38,182 nucleotides of DNA from contig JAJZUQ010000027.1 of the NCBI GenBank assembly GCA_021848385.1, forward strand, positions 1 to 38,182. Direction: 5' to 3'. This document shows, piece by piece, positions 20,927 through 29,607 of the stretch. How positions within the stretch are numbered: position 1 is the stretch's first letter; each line of letters begins with the position of its first letter. Position numbers and translations under genes: made by a program. The notes under the pieces were generated by a model. That model did no database searches. It saw nothing but the letters and a program-made list of their open reading frames with translations, and was not told the DNA's origin. This DNA is from Deltaproteobacteria bacterium (GTDB lineage: Bacteria > Desulfobacterota > Desulfuromonadia > Geobacterales > Geobacteraceae).

Positions 20927-21916
20927 TCATTCGCAGCAACAGGCGACATCAAGTTCCAGGTCCCTGAGCATCTGCCAGTCCTGCTCCGGTGCCCGGCCTG
21001 TGGTGGTGAGGTAATTGCCGATCATGGTGCCACTGGCACCCGCCATGAATATCCATGACTGGAGATCTCGCAGGTTATGTTCCCTGCCGCCGCAGACCGA
21101 TATCCTCCGGTCGGGGAGAATAAGTCTGAACATGGCGATGGTATGAAGGCATTCCAGAGGGGCGATATTGCTGGCCCCTGCAAGTTGTGTCCCTTCGATA
21201 GGGTTGAGGAAATTGAGCGGCACCGAGTCAACTGCCAGCTCCCGCAGAGTCAGGGCGAGTTCAACACGCTGCCGGGCGGTTTCCCCCAGGCCGAAGATGC
21301 CCCCGCAGCAGACCTTCATGCCGGCCTGTTTGGCGACCCGCACCGTTTCTACGTCCTGTTCGTAATCGTGGGTGGTGCAGACGCTGGGGAAAAAGCTGCG
21401 CGATGTCTCAAGATTGTGGTGATACGTCTCCACACCGGCTTCCTTGAGGACCGTTGCCGTTGCGTAATCGATGATGCCGAGGGAGCAGGAGGGGAGGATT
21501 TGAGTTTCGCGCCGTATTCGCTGGACAGCGCGGCAGATCCGGGCAAGCTCATCTCCTTTTCCGATGCTGGTGCCGCTGGTAACAATACCGTAGCAGCTGG
21601 AGCCGTTCTGTTCAGCTTCCTTGGCGCAGGAGACGATCTTCTCCTCATCCACCAAGGGGTAAACGGTTGCATCGGTCTTGTGATGGGCAGACTGGGCGCA
21701 GAAACTACAGTTTTCCGGACAGCGTCCCGACTTTGCGTTGATGATCGAGCAAAGAAAGACATTATTTCCCACAAACCGTTCCTTTATCCGGCTTGCGGCA
21801 CAGAACAGGGTGTGAAGATTTGTACCGCTCACGTCGCAGAGCGCAAACGCATCGGATTCCGTTATCAGTTCGCCGGCGAGTATCCTATCTGTCAGGATGG
21901 TGATAGTCTCGTGCAT
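20927..21916 (-). CDS. bioB: Biotin synthase
   Basis: BioB is the radical SAM enzyme that inserts sulfur into dethiobiotin. The SAM-cluster cysteines are C66, C70 and C73 in GRCPENCSFCAQS; further conserved Cys residues for the [2Fe-2S] cluster follow (SSCYGIVTSG region), and YHHNLETS and INFLNPIEGT-like (PLNFLNPIEGT) motifs are present. The protein is 329 residues. The ATG has a strong GGAGGA site (complement of 21922-21927). It is the first gene of a bioB-bioD unit and has a candidate BirA operator over its -35 region. Confidence 0.95.
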   Translation of the reverse strand: MHETITILTDRILAGELITESDAFALCDVSGTNLHTLFCAASRIKERFVGNNVFLCSIINAKSGRCPENCSFCAQSAHHKTDATVYPLVDEEKIVSCAKEAEQNGSSCYGIVTSGTSIGKGDELARICRAVQRIRRETQILPSCSLGIIDYATATVLKEAGVETYHHNLETSRSFFPSVCTTHDYEQDVETVRVAKQAGMKVCCGGIFGLGETARQRVELALTLRELAVDSVPLNFLNPIEGTQLAGASNIAPLECLHTIAMFRLILPDRRISVCGGREHNLRDLQSWIFMAGASGTMIGNYLTTTGRAPEQDWQMLRDLELDVACCCE

Positions 21917-21957
21917 GATTTTCCTCCGCTGATTCAGATATCATACAACAGATAAAG

Positions 21958-21989
21958 CCGTCAACTGGTTATGGGATAATGGTTAACAA
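21958..21989 (-). promoter_or_regulatory. Candidate BirA operator and -35 of bioB
   Basis: On the + strand CCGTCAACT (21958-21966) and GGTTAACAA (21981-21989) are separated by 14 nt; the bacterial BirA site is TTGTAAACC-N14/15-GGTTTACAA. Read on the - strand, TTGACG inside the operator serves as -35, with TATGAT or GATATC further down as an imperfectly spaced -10. The bioF operator at 33952-33983 has 17 of 18 identical half-site bases. Confidence 0.72.
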
Positions 21990-22038
21990 TGAATAACAAG
22001 CGGACGTGCGGTCATGGCATGGAAACGGGGAGGAAATA

Positions 22039-24603
22039 TCAGATTGACGAATGGGAAAATCCGGTAATCTTTTCCAGTGCTTTGAGACGGTGTTGATCGT
22101 CCTTGGGAAGTTCGACCTCATCCATCATGAAACCAATGTTCTCAGAGAAGGTGACGGCATCCTGGACGATCTTGCGGCAATTGGTTTCGTCGGTAGGCTG
22201 GAAGCTCGGGGCGTAGACAAGGACGCTTTTGTCCTCGGAGAGCTGGAGGGCGACGTACACCTTCCAGGTTGTGCCCTTGTGCAGCGAGCAGAGGAAAGAC
22301 GTACATTTCTGGGCAGGGAAACCTTCCGGAGAGATTCTTGCGTTGTTGATGGATTTGTAGAGAGTGATTATTTCGGATGGTGAGTCGAAGGATATGGACT
22401 TCTTTGAACGGTCCAGGTTAAAGGTGGTCATGGGGTCGGCCGACTGGCCGAAGAAGTCCGCTTCTTTTTCCCCTGAGTTGGAAAACTGCTCGAAACCTGC
22501 TGAGCCGGATAGTGCTTCAATGGTCGCTCGACGCCGCTGCTCGACTTCCGCGGCCGCAATCGGATCGAAATCGGCTTCCTGTTCGACGGACGCAGTGTTA
22601 TCCTCCGAACGGGTCTCTTCATCGGCCTTCTTCGCCGCATCCCACTCCGCCAACTGACGCTCCCATGCCGTTTTCTTGTCGGATTTGAGCTCTTTTCCCG
22701 CAGCCTGTTCTGCTTCCACTCGTTCTTCATCGGCCTTTTTCAGCGCCTTGTGGTTTTTTTCTGCCTCTGCCAGTTCTTCTTCGGCTTTTTCGAGTTCTAC
22801 ATTTTCAAGTTCAATATTTACGAGTTTGGTGTTTTCGGCTGCTAACATCTCAGCTGCCCGGCGTTTTTCTTCAATTTTTACCATAGACAGCCGATCCTGC
22901 TCCTTGCGTTCCCGCTCCTTCTTTGCCGCCACTTCCCTGGTAGCCGGGGCGTTGTCGATCTCAACCGCTTCGAGCTCGGTTAATTCAAGCTCTCCCTTGG
23001 CCGGTTGACTGTCGCTACGAACTACGCTCGTCGTGGCGTCGGTGAACGCGCTGCTTTTCGCCCGCCCGGCCAGGATAGCCAGTATGGCCGACTGTTCGTC
23101 TGCTGCCTGTTTGGCTGCACGTAGCGTATTCTCGGCCCTTGCGGCTGCAAGTTCTGCCAACTGCGTCTTCAATGCTGCCAGTTCTTCCGCAGCTGACTGG
23201 ACCGCCGCAGTTTTTTCGACGATGAGCTGCTCCTGTTCCTCTGTCTCTTTTGTCAATTGTTCACGGAGGGTCAGGGAGTTCTGAAGATCATTCGCTGTCG
23301 AATTTTCAAGGGCGATCATTTTCTCAAGGAATTGCAGATCCTCGGTTTTTTTTGCCTTCAGGCGCTCAATTTCTGTCTTGAGTTCCCCGATTTCACGACT
23401 GGCAGACTGCTCAAGGTCAGCCTTTTCCTTCTGCAACTGCTCAATTTCGGCGTTTTCGGCGGTCAATCGTTCGATTTCTGCGCGCACTTCTGCCACCTGC
23501 TCAAGGATGGCCTGTTCGGCGGAAGAGAAATCGTGAAACTCCTGCTCATGTTCAGCCGATATGCTCATCAACCGTTCCAGTTCAGCGGTGATGGCAGCGA
23601 ACTCCTGAGCGGCAACCTGTTCCGCTGCTGCTTTCTCTGCCGCCAGTTGCTGCAGCTCCCTTAGTTCTACACCCTTGTGTTTCAGCTCAACTCGAGCGGC
23701 TTCGAGTTTCGCGGCAAGTTCCTGCTCGGAAATTTCCCGTTCGGTAATCAGGCGTTGCTGTTCCGCTGTTGCGGCCAGGAGACGCTCCAGTTCGGCAGTA
23801 ATGGTTGCCAGTTCTTTTGAAGCAGCCTTCCCGGCAGCAGCCATCTCCTCCATGTGGCGCGTATTGTCGGTGTCGATAGCCGACAAACCTGCTACATCGG
23901 CCTGAGCCAGTTTCAGACGTTCCGATGTGCTGGTAATGGCAGCCTGAACGGCAGCAAGGTCTTTGGACTGTTCCGCAGCAACTATCTCCAGCGCCGCCTC
24001 GGCTGCAATCCGTTCGGCTGCAATCCTTTCCTGCTCCCTTTTTTCTTCCTCCAGGCGCTTATGTTCGGCTTCAGCAGCTTTCTTCTCAGCGGCAAGCTTT
24101 TCCTGCTTGAGTTTATCCTCATCGGGTTGGCCCGGTTTAGTTTTCTGCTCGGTATCGCCTTTGGCCGGTTGGGCTTGTTGGGATGGTTCCACCGTTGATG
24201 GCGCTTTGAGCGTACTCTTTTTGAGCGAGCCGGGAGGGACAAGCATACGGACATCCCTGATTATGACCTCTCGAAGTGCCTTACTATATTTCAGGTTGAT
24301 CTCGCTCAACTGGAAGCCCATCTCCTCCACGTCGGCGATGGTAATCTTTAAGATGTTATTGTAGTCAGCCATGTCTGCTGGTTGTTTTTCCGGGGTATAG
24401 ATGAATATCTTATTGTCCTTCGAGACGAGCCCAACGTAAATGCGGGGGAGTTCGTTTTCCGTGATGCCGCAGAGAAAGGCAGTGCACGGCTGTTTTGACA
24501 GTCCTGAAACGGGGGAGGCAATTGCGGCCGTCGAGCGATAAACCGCCAGTACATCGTCTTGGATTACTTCGATTGCCTGTAGTGCGTTATTGAGGGTAAG
24601 CAT
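22039..24603 (-). CDS. Large coiled-coil protein with duplicated terminal domains, family not recognised
   Basis: I do not recognise this 854-residue protein. No signal peptide or membrane segment is seen. Residues about 15-112 and 738-835 are two copies of one domain: both contain L-x-x-Y-x-S, then Q-x-CT-x-FLC (C40/C45 and C767/C772), then VYV or IYV, Y-x-P-x-x-QP-x-D and E-x-x-GF. Between them a Gln/Pro/Lys-rich linker (about 125-165) leads into several hundred residues of Ala/Glu/Lys/Leu coiled coil. Within it, units starting at 264, 334 and 404 repeat at exactly 70 residues, and a fourth partial unit begins at 474. The ribosome-binding site is weak (GAGAG). It stands alone, upstream of bioB and divergent from ettA. 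A structural or scaffold role is inference only. Confidence 0.8.
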   Translation of the reverse strand: MLTLNNALQAIEVIQDDVLAVYRSTAAIASPVSGLSKQPCTAFLCGITENELPRIYVGLVSKDNKIFIYTPEKQPADMADYNNILKITIADVEEMGFQLSEINLKYSKALREVIIRDVRMLVPPGSLKKSTLKAPSTVEPSQQAQPAKGDTEQKTKPGQPDEDKLKQEKLAAEKKAAEAEHKRLEEEKREQERIAAERIAAEAALEIVAAEQSKDLAAVQAAITSTSERLKLAQADVAGLSAIDTDNTRHMEEMAAAGKAASKELATITAELERLLAATAEQQRLITEREISEQELAAKLEAARVELKHKGVELRELQQLAAEKAAAEQVAAQEFAAITAELERLMSISAEHEQEFHDFSSAEQAILEQVAEVRAEIERLTAENAEIEQLQKEKADLEQSASREIGELKTEIERLKAKKTEDLQFLEKMIALENSTANDLQNSLTLREQLTKETEEQEQLIVEKTAAVQSAAEELAALKTQLAELAAARAENTLRAAKQAADEQSAILAILAGRAKSSAFTDATTSVVRSDSQPAKGELELTELEAVEIDNAPATREVAAKKERERKEQDRLSMVKIEEKRRAAEMLAAENTKLVNIELENVELEKAEEELAEAEKNHKALKKADEERVEAEQAAGKELKSDKKTAWERQLAEWDAAKKADEETRSEDNTASVEQEADFDPIAAAEVEQRRRATIEALSGSAGFEQFSNSGEKEADFFGQSADPMTTFNLDRSKKSISFDSPSEIITLYKSINNARISPEGFPAQKCTSFLCSLHKGTTWKVYVALQLSEDKSVLVYAPSFQPTDETNCRKIVQDAVTFSENIGFMMDEVELPKDDQHRLKALEKITGFSHSSI

Positions 24604-24913
24604 GATTGCACTCTCTGGACGAGATTTCCGGTCAGTCGGATATCCGGTTCACTATGTTGGTTATGAGTCGTAGCGACAGGACCAGTACGTATACGACTCT
24701 GTCATTACAAGGGAAAATAGCAAAGTGACGGTGGCAAGTCAAATTGATATTCTCTGTACTGAGTATTTCATTAGCAATATATTGTCCAATTCGATTCTGC
24801 ACCATCAAATGTTCCCAATACATTGTTACCTCTCCTGACCGAATTTGGGCTTGCATCAGCTTGAAGCTACTGATATTTTGACCCGACACTATCCAAGGGG
24901 GGATTCGAAATAC
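24604..24913. other. Divergent intergenic region between the coiled-coil gene and ettA
   Basis: No gene or clear promoter is seen in these 310 nt. GAGTCGTA (24665-24672) and TACGACTC (24692-24699) form a perfect 8-bp inverted repeat with a 19-nt gap, roughly 60-100 nt before the coiled-coil start codon; it may be an operator. AAGGGGGG just before 24914 is the ettA ribosome-binding site. Confidence 0.4.
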
Positions 24914-26599
24914 ATGGGCAACGAAGGGAACAAAGTCATTTACTCCATGATCGGAGTGAGCAAATTCTATGACAAGAAGCCGGTTCTTAAGGATATCTAT
25001 CTTTCCTATTTCTACGGCGCCAAGATCGGCGTCCTTGGGCTCAACGGCTCCGGGAAGAGTTCGCTCCTCCGGATTCTGGCCGGCGTGGATACGGAATACA
25101 ACGGAAAGGCAGTCCTCTCGGCGGGGTATACGGTCGGCTATCTTCCCCAGGAGCCGCTGCTGGATGAAAACAGGACAGTCCGGGACGTGGTGGAGGAGGG
25201 GGTGCAGGAGACCGTTGATCTTGTGAAAGAATTCAACGAGATCAACGAGCGGTTCGCAGAACCCATGTCCGACGACGAAATGACCAAACTTTGTGACAGG
25301 CAGGCTGCGGTGCAGGAAAAACTCGATCACCTCGACGCCTGGGACCTTGATGCCCGGCTTGAGATGGCCATGGATGCCCTCCGTTGTCCTCCCGGCGATA
25401 CGCCGGTAAAGGTCCTCTCCGGCGGCGAGAAGCGGCGTGTCGCCCTCTGTCGTCTCCTTCTCCAGAAGCCTGACATCCTTCTCCTTGATGAGCCGACCAA
25501 CCACCTTGACGCCGAATCGGTAGCCTGGCTGGAACATCACCTCCAGCGATACGAAGGTACAATCATCGCCGTTACCCATGACCGTTATTTCCTGGACAAT
25601 GTGGCGGGGTGGATCCTCGAACTGGACCGGGGGCAGGGGATACCCTGGCAGGGGAACTACTCTTCCTGGCTTGAGCAGAAACAGGCTCGGCTGGCCCAAG
25701 AGGAGAAGTCGGAGAGCGAGCGGCAGAAGACCCTGGCCCGGGAGCTGGAGTGGATCAGGATGTCACCCAAGGGGCGTCACGCCAAGGGGAAGGCGCGCAT
25801 TGCCTCGTACGAGCAGCTCCTCACCCAGGAGAGCGAACGGCACGCGAAAGATCTTGAGATATACATCCCTCCCGGACCACGATTGGGAGACGTGGTCATT
25901 GAAGCGGATAAGGTGGCAAAGGGGTTTAACGACCGGCTTCTTTTTGAGGGGCTTTCCTTCCGGCTTCCTCCCGGCGGTATCGTCGGGGTCATCGGCCCCA
26001 ATGGTGCCGGCAAGACAACTCTGTTCCGGATGATCACCGGCCAGGAGGTAGCTGATGCGGGTACATTCAGGATCGGCGAGACAGTCAAGCTTGCCTGCGT
26101 TGATCAGAGCCGTGACCTCCTCGATCCTGATAAATCCATATGGGAGGAGATTGCCGACGGTCAGGACATGCTCCAGCTTGGCAAGCAACAGGTCAACTCC
26201 CGCGCCTATGTGTCTCGCTTCAACTTCTCCGGTGCCGACCAGCAGAAGAAAGTGGGGATGCTGTCTGGCGGCGAGCGGAACCGGGTCCACCTGGCCAAGA
26301 TGCTCAAGGAGGGGGGAAACGTCATCCTCCTGGACGAACCGACCAACGACCTGGACGTGAACACCATGCGGGCGCTGGAGGAGGCGCTGGAGAACTTTGC
26401 CGGATGCGCCGTGGTCATCTCTCACGATCGCTGGTTCCTGGACAGGATCGCTACTCATATCCTCGCATTTGAGGGGGAGAGCAAGGTGGTCTGGTTTGAC
26501 GGTAACTACTCCGAGTACGAAGAGGATCGCCGTCAGCGGCTGGGTGCTGCCGCCGACCAGCCCCACCGGATCAAGTATCGGCAGTTGACAAGGGTGTAG
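24914..26599 (+). CDS. ettA: ABC-F family ATPase, energy-dependent translational throttle EttA type
   Basis: A soluble ATPase of 561 residues with two ABC domains and no membrane part. Walker A motifs are GLNGSGKSS and GPNGAGKTT, both signatures read LSGGE, and the Walker B boxes are [11 protein letters not shown] and [11 protein letters not shown]. The length, the start [20 protein letters not shown] and the [17 protein letters not shown] linker match EttA, which binds the ribosomal E site and gates the first elongation steps according to ATP/ADP. ATG 24914 is chosen for its AAGGGGGG site; the frame is open further upstream without one. An insertion sequence starts 23 nt after its stop, and no terminator is seen between. 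Confidence 0.92.
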   Translation: MGNEGNKVIYSMIGVSKFYDKKPVLKDIYLSYFYGAKIGVLGLNGSGKSSLLRILAGVDTEYNGKAVLSAGYTVGYLPQEPLLDENRTVRDVVEEGVQETVDLVKEFNEINERFAEPMSDDEMTKLCDRQAAVQEKLDHLDAWDLDARLEMAMDALRCPPGDTPVKVLSGGEKRRVALCRLLLQKPDILLLDEPTNHLDAESVAWLEHHLQRYEGTIIAVTHDRYFLDNVAGWILELDRGQGIPWQGNYSSWLEQKQARLAQEEKSESERQKTLARELEWIRMSPKGRHAKGKARIASYEQLLTQESERHAKDLEIYIPPGPRLGDVVIEADKVAKGFNDRLLFEGLSFRLPPGGIVGVIGPNGAGKTTLFRMITGQEVADAGTFRIGETVKLACVDQSRDLLDPDKSIWEEIADGQDMLQLGKQQVNSRAYVSRFNFSGADQQKKVGMLSGGERNRVHLAKMLKEGGNVILLDEPTNDLDVNTMRALEEALENFAGCAVVISHDRWFLDRIATHILAFEGESKVVWFDGNYSEYEEDRRQRLGAAADQPHRIKYRQLTRV

Positions 26600-26622
26600 G
26601 CAGCAAGAATCATAGGCAGGTG

Positions 26623-26640
26623 CACTACTGTCCGGTTAAT
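26623..26640 (+). repeat. Left terminal inverted repeat of the IS
   Basis: CACTACTGTCCGGTTAAT; the exact reverse complement is at 27928-27945. The neighbouring bases on either side do not pair. Confidence 0.95.
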
Positions 26641-26730
26641 TTCGAATGTACTGGCTTAACCACCTGATTATTAATGTTCTTTGACACGATTGTTCTTTTT
26701 TCGATTTGAATTCATCCCGGGGCTCCGGGG

Positions 26731-26762
26731 TGGTACCTTCCTGACAGCTCAGGAGGGTACCA
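26731..26762 (+). promoter_or_regulatory. Hairpin enclosing the transposase ribosome-binding site
   Basis: Arms TGGTACCTTCCTGA (26731-26744) and TCAGGAGGGTACCA (26749-26762) pair over 14 bp with one G-U and a 4-nt loop. The AGGAGG ribosome-binding site (26751-26756) is inside the 3' arm and the ATG (26763) follows immediately. Transcripts entering from outside the element would fold and hide the site, limiting transposase synthesis. Confidence 0.75.
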
Positions 26763-27932
26763 ATGAACTCTGGCCATACCGTCTTTCGGCAACTGCTTCA
26801 GTATCTTCCACGACATGAGTTCAATGTCTGCGTTCACCGATATCGCGGTGAGTACTGGGCCAAGAGTTTTTCCACATTCGACCAGTTTCTTTGTCTGGCG
26901 TATGCCCAGATGACCGGGCGTGAGAGTTTGCGGGACATTGAAACCTGTCTGAACTCTCATCAGGAGAAACTCTACCACATTGGATTTCGTGGTGATGTCT
27001 CCCGCACGACGCTTGCCGATGCGAACGAGCGCAGGGATTGGCGGATCTTTCAGGATTTTGGCCAGATCCTGATCGGTCTTGCCCAAGAGCTTTACAAGGG
27101 TGATCCGCTTGCCATCGAATTGAAGCAACCACTATTTGCTTTTGACTCTACGACTATTGATCTCTGCCTGACGTTGTTTCCGTGGGCCGAATTCCGGAAA
27201 ACCAAGGCAGCGGTCAAGATGCACACGCTGATTGACCTGCGTGGAATAATCCCGACATTCGTAGCAATTACCACCGGCAAAGTGAATGATGTAAAGTTGC
27301 TGGACAGAATGCCGGTTCAAGAAGATGCCATCTATACCATGGATCGCGGCTATGTTGATTATGCACGCTTGTTCGCAATTCATAAGCAGGGCGCATTCTT
27401 CGTCATAAGGGCCAAAGACAACCTGAAATTCAAGCGCCTCTACTCTGCACCAAAAGATAAGGAAACAGGTATACGGGCCGACCAGGTTATCACCTTGGTA
27501 ACGATAAAATCGAAGAAGGGATATCCAGAACGGCTACGCCGGGTCAGCTATGTTGACAAAGAGCGAAACAAACGTCTGGTATTTCTAACCAACAACTTTG
27601 ACATCCCGGCAAAGACAGTTGCTGACGTCTACAAGCAGAGGTGGCAGGTGGAGCTGTTCTTCAAGTGGATCAAGCAGCACCTGCGATTCAAGAAGTTTTA
27701 CGGAACATCCGAAAATGCTGTTAAAAGCCAGATATGGGTCGGGCTCTGCATGTACCTGCTCGTGGCTATCGCCAAAAAACGACTCGGTATTCCGTGCTCG
27801 CTATACACTTTTCTACAGATTCTTGAGGTCAACTTATTCGAGAAAAAGCCCATTTCATCACTGGTTACAGAGGGTCTCAAGCAGAAAGCTGGCACTCTCG
27901 ACTATAACCAGTTGAACTTATTCAATTATTAA
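26763..27932 (+). CDS. IS4-family DDE transposase
   Basis: The 389-residue transposase starts with the N-terminal domain usual for this group (FRQLLQYLPRHEFNVCV, RYRGEYWAKSFSTFDQF). The DDE core follows: the first Asp in FAFDSTTIDLC, the second in YTMDRGYVDYARL, and the Glu in the YKQRWQVELFFKWIKQHL block (the YREK-type motif of IS4). The frame is intact and the stop codon (27930-27932) lies inside the right terminal repeat. Nothing in the sequence suggests inactivation. Its translation start is buried in a hairpin. Confidence 0.95.
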   Translation: MNSGHTVFRQLLQYLPRHEFNVCVHRYRGEYWAKSFSTFDQFLCLAYAQMTGRESLRDIETCLNSHQEKLYHIGFRGDVSRTTLADANERRDWRIFQDFGQILIGLAQELYKGDPLAIELKQPLFAFDSTTIDLCLTLFPWAEFRKTKAAVKMHTLIDLRGIIPTFVAITTGKVNDVKLLDRMPVQEDAIYTMDRGYVDYARLFAIHKQGAFFVIRAKDNLKFKRLYSAPKDKETGIRADQVITLVTIKSKKGYPERLRRVSYVDKERNKRLVFLTNNFDIPAKTVADVYKQRWQVELFFKWIKQHLRFKKFYGTSENAVKSQIWVGLCMYLLVAIAKKRLGIPCSLYTFLQILEVNLFEKKPISSLVTEGLKQKAGTLDYNQLNLFNY

Positions 27933-27945
27933 CCGGACAGTAGTG
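27928..27945 (-). repeat. Right terminal inverted repeat of the IS
   Basis: ATTAACCGGACAGTAGTG, the exact reverse complement of 26623-26640. The transposase stop codon is inside it. Confidence 0.95.
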
Positions 27946-27946
27946 A

Positions 27947-27959
27947 TATATTAAATATA
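27947..27959. promoter_or_regulatory. Possible arsR operator next to the IS end
   Basis: TATATT and AATATA form a perfect 6-bp inverted repeat around a central A, one base past the IS end and 21 nt before the arsR start. ArsR proteins commonly bind such AT-rich palindromes at their own promoter. The -35 region that would go with it has been replaced by the IS. Confidence 0.4.
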
Positions 27960-27980
27960 CACTTAAAAGGGGTCGGTTCG

Positions 27981-28256
27981 ATGGAGTTCGACAAGAGCAG
28001 AAACTTTGACGACGAGGCGGAAATACTGAAGGTCCTCGGTCATCCCGTCCGGCTGAAGATCGTTGCGGGTCTTTGCACCAAGGAATGCAACGTCAAGCAC
28101 ATATGGGAGTGCCTCGGTCTTCCCCAGGCCACCGTCTCCCAGCATCTGGCGCTCCTCAAGAACAAGCGGATCATCGAGGGGAAACGGGATGGAGTAGAAG
28201 TTCATTACACCGTAATACACCCCTTGGCCAAGAAACTCATCCAACTGCTCGGCTAA
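27981..28256 (+). CDS. ArsR-family winged-helix transcriptional regulator
   Basis: A 91-residue single-domain repressor. The recognition helix is LGLPQATVSQHLALLKNKRI (45-64) and the wing is GKRDGVEVHYTV. Cys32, Cys36 and Cys44 (LCTKEC...WEC) lie near the position of the alpha3 metal site in ArsR/SmtB proteins but do not form the exact ELCVC motif, so metal sensing is possible but unproven. AAAAGGGG at 27966-27973 is the ribosome-binding site. The gene is followed by a terminator; no adjacent resistance gene is seen, and its own promoter is interrupted by the IS. Confidence 0.88.
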   Translation: MEFDKSRNFDDEAEILKVLGHPVRLKIVAGLCTKECNVKHIWECLGLPQATVSQHLALLKNKRIIEGKRDGVEVHYTVIHPLAKKLIQLLG

Positions 28257-28285
28257 CCTGCACCAGCACCGAAAACACCATCGTC

Positions 28286-28312
28286 AATCCCCTCTCTACG
28301 AGGGGATTTTTA
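28286..28312 (+). terminator. Intrinsic terminator of the arsR-type gene
   Basis: Perfect 9-bp arms AATCCCCTC (28286-28294) and GAGGGGATT (28300-28308) with a 5-nt loop and a T-rich tail. Confidence 0.88.
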
Positions 28313-28350
28313 TTTCAGAAGCACAACTGGATGGAAAGGGACCAAACCCC

Positions 28351-29526
28351 ATGCTCAAGATCATACTCGGAAAAGGGGAAGACAGACGTATCAGAAGCGG
28401 CCATCCGTGGGTCTTCAGCAACGAAATACGCGAACTGCAGGGTGAAAAACTACCGGGGTGTACTACGGAGATATACGACGCCGGCGGCGGCTTTATCGGC
28501 ACCGGCTACTACAATCCCCACTCGCTCATTGCCGCCCGGCTCCTCAGCCGGGAGCGGGCAGACATCGACACATCTCCGTTCTTCCGCGAGCGACTGGAAA
28601 AGGCGTTTGCATGCCGTCGGCATCTCTATCCGGAAATGACCTCCTACCGGTTGGTCCACGGCGAGGGGGATTTCCTCCCCGGGCTGGTGGTCGACAGGTA
28701 TGGCGACTACCTGGCGGTACAGTTCCTCACCTGTGGCATGGACGTGCGGCGGGAGCTCGTCATCTCTGCACTGGTCGAGCTCTTTGCGCCAAAAGGGATT
28801 ATTGCCCGCAACGATGTTGCGGTGCGGGGGCTGGAGGGGCTGCCGGAAACCGTCGAACTTCTTTACGGTGAGATACCCGACGTCATCGAGATGGAGGAAC
28901 ATGGCTTCCGCTTCCGGGTCAATCTCCGGGAGGGGCAGAAAACCGGCCACTTTCTCGACCAGAAGGAGAACCACCGTCTGCTGGAGAGGATTGCCCCCGG
29001 CAGGGAGGTACTGGACTGTTTCTCCTATTCGGGAAGCTGGGGAATGCACGCGGCGGGTTACGGCGCTTCGCACGCCACCTGCCTCGACATCTCGGAGCGG
29101 GCAATAGCCCTGGCGCGGGAAAACGGGAAACTGAACGGTGTGGCCGGACGCATGGCCTTCGAGGCGGTGGATGTGTTCGAACGGCTCAGGAGTCTGAAAG
29201 CGGAGGAGCGCACCTTTGACGTCATCATCCTCGACCCGCCCGCCTTCGTCAAGAGCAGGAAGGCGCTCAAGGAAGCGGAAAAGGGATATCTCACCATCAA
29301 CCGCCGGGCCATGGAGCTCCTCAAGCCGGGGGGACACCTCATCACCTGCAGCTGTTCCTACCACATGGGAAGGGAGATGTTCCACGACCTGCTGAAGACC
29401 GCGGCCTTCCAGGCGCGACGGGAAATGCGGGTGGTGGAAGTCCGTTCCCAGGCGCCGGATCACCCAGTGCTTCTGGCAGTACCGGAAACCGAGTACCTCA
29501 AGTGCTTCGTGCTCCAGGCGGTTTGA
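28351..29526 (+). CDS. Class I SAM-dependent rRNA (cytosine-C5) methyltransferase, RlmI family
   Basis: The 391-residue protein has an N-terminal PUA-like RNA-binding domain (GHPWVFSNEI near 17-26), the RLVHGEGDFLPGLVVDRYGDY stretch typical of this family, a Rossmann methyltransferase domain (VLDCFSYSGSWGMHAAGYGA for SAM binding) and IILDPPAFVKSR. Cys333 and Cys335 in TCSCSYHM are where m5C methyltransferases carry their catalytic cysteine. In E. coli the orthologous family methylates C1962 of 23S rRNA; exact target here is inferred. AAAGGG at 28335-28340 precedes the ATG. Confidence 0.85.
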   Translation: MLKIILGKGEDRRIRSGHPWVFSNEIRELQGEKLPGCTTEIYDAGGGFIGTGYYNPHSLIAARLLSRERADIDTSPFFRERLEKAFACRRHLYPEMTSYRLVHGEGDFLPGLVVDRYGDYLAVQFLTCGMDVRRELVISALVELFAPKGIIARNDVAVRGLEGLPETVELLYGEIPDVIEMEEHGFRFRVNLREGQKTGHFLDQKENHRLLERIAPGREVLDCFSYSGSWGMHAAGYGASHATCLDISERAIALARENGKLNGVAGRMAFEAVDVFERLRSLKAEERTFDVIILDPPAFVKSRKALKEAEKGYLTINRRAMELLKPGGHLITCSCSYHMGREMFHDLLKTAAFQARREMRVVEVRSQAPDHPVLLAVPETEYLKCFVLQAV

Positions 29527-29607
29527 ACGCCACAGACCGATTGCAGTTGATGTCGGAGCGTGTATAGTAAAGGACATCCCTGCTTCGTATGCAGCCTTGA
29601 GGTCCCC

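Larger units (their letters stand above)
26623..27945 (+). mobile_element. Complete IS4-family insertion sequence
   Basis: A 1323-bp element bounded by perfect 18-bp terminal inverted repeats (CACTACTGTCCGGTTAAT at 26623-26640 and its complement at 27928-27945) with one full-length transposase gene. The flanks (left ...GGCAGGTG, right ATATATTA...) do not repeat each other, although IS4-family insertions usually duplicate about 8-13 bp. It lies between ettA and an arsR-type gene. Confidence 0.93.

Noticed and set aside
24632..25699. Antisense frame of 355 codons over ettA and its leader
   Set aside because: The sense strand carries complete ABC motifs; the antisense translation shows no domain.
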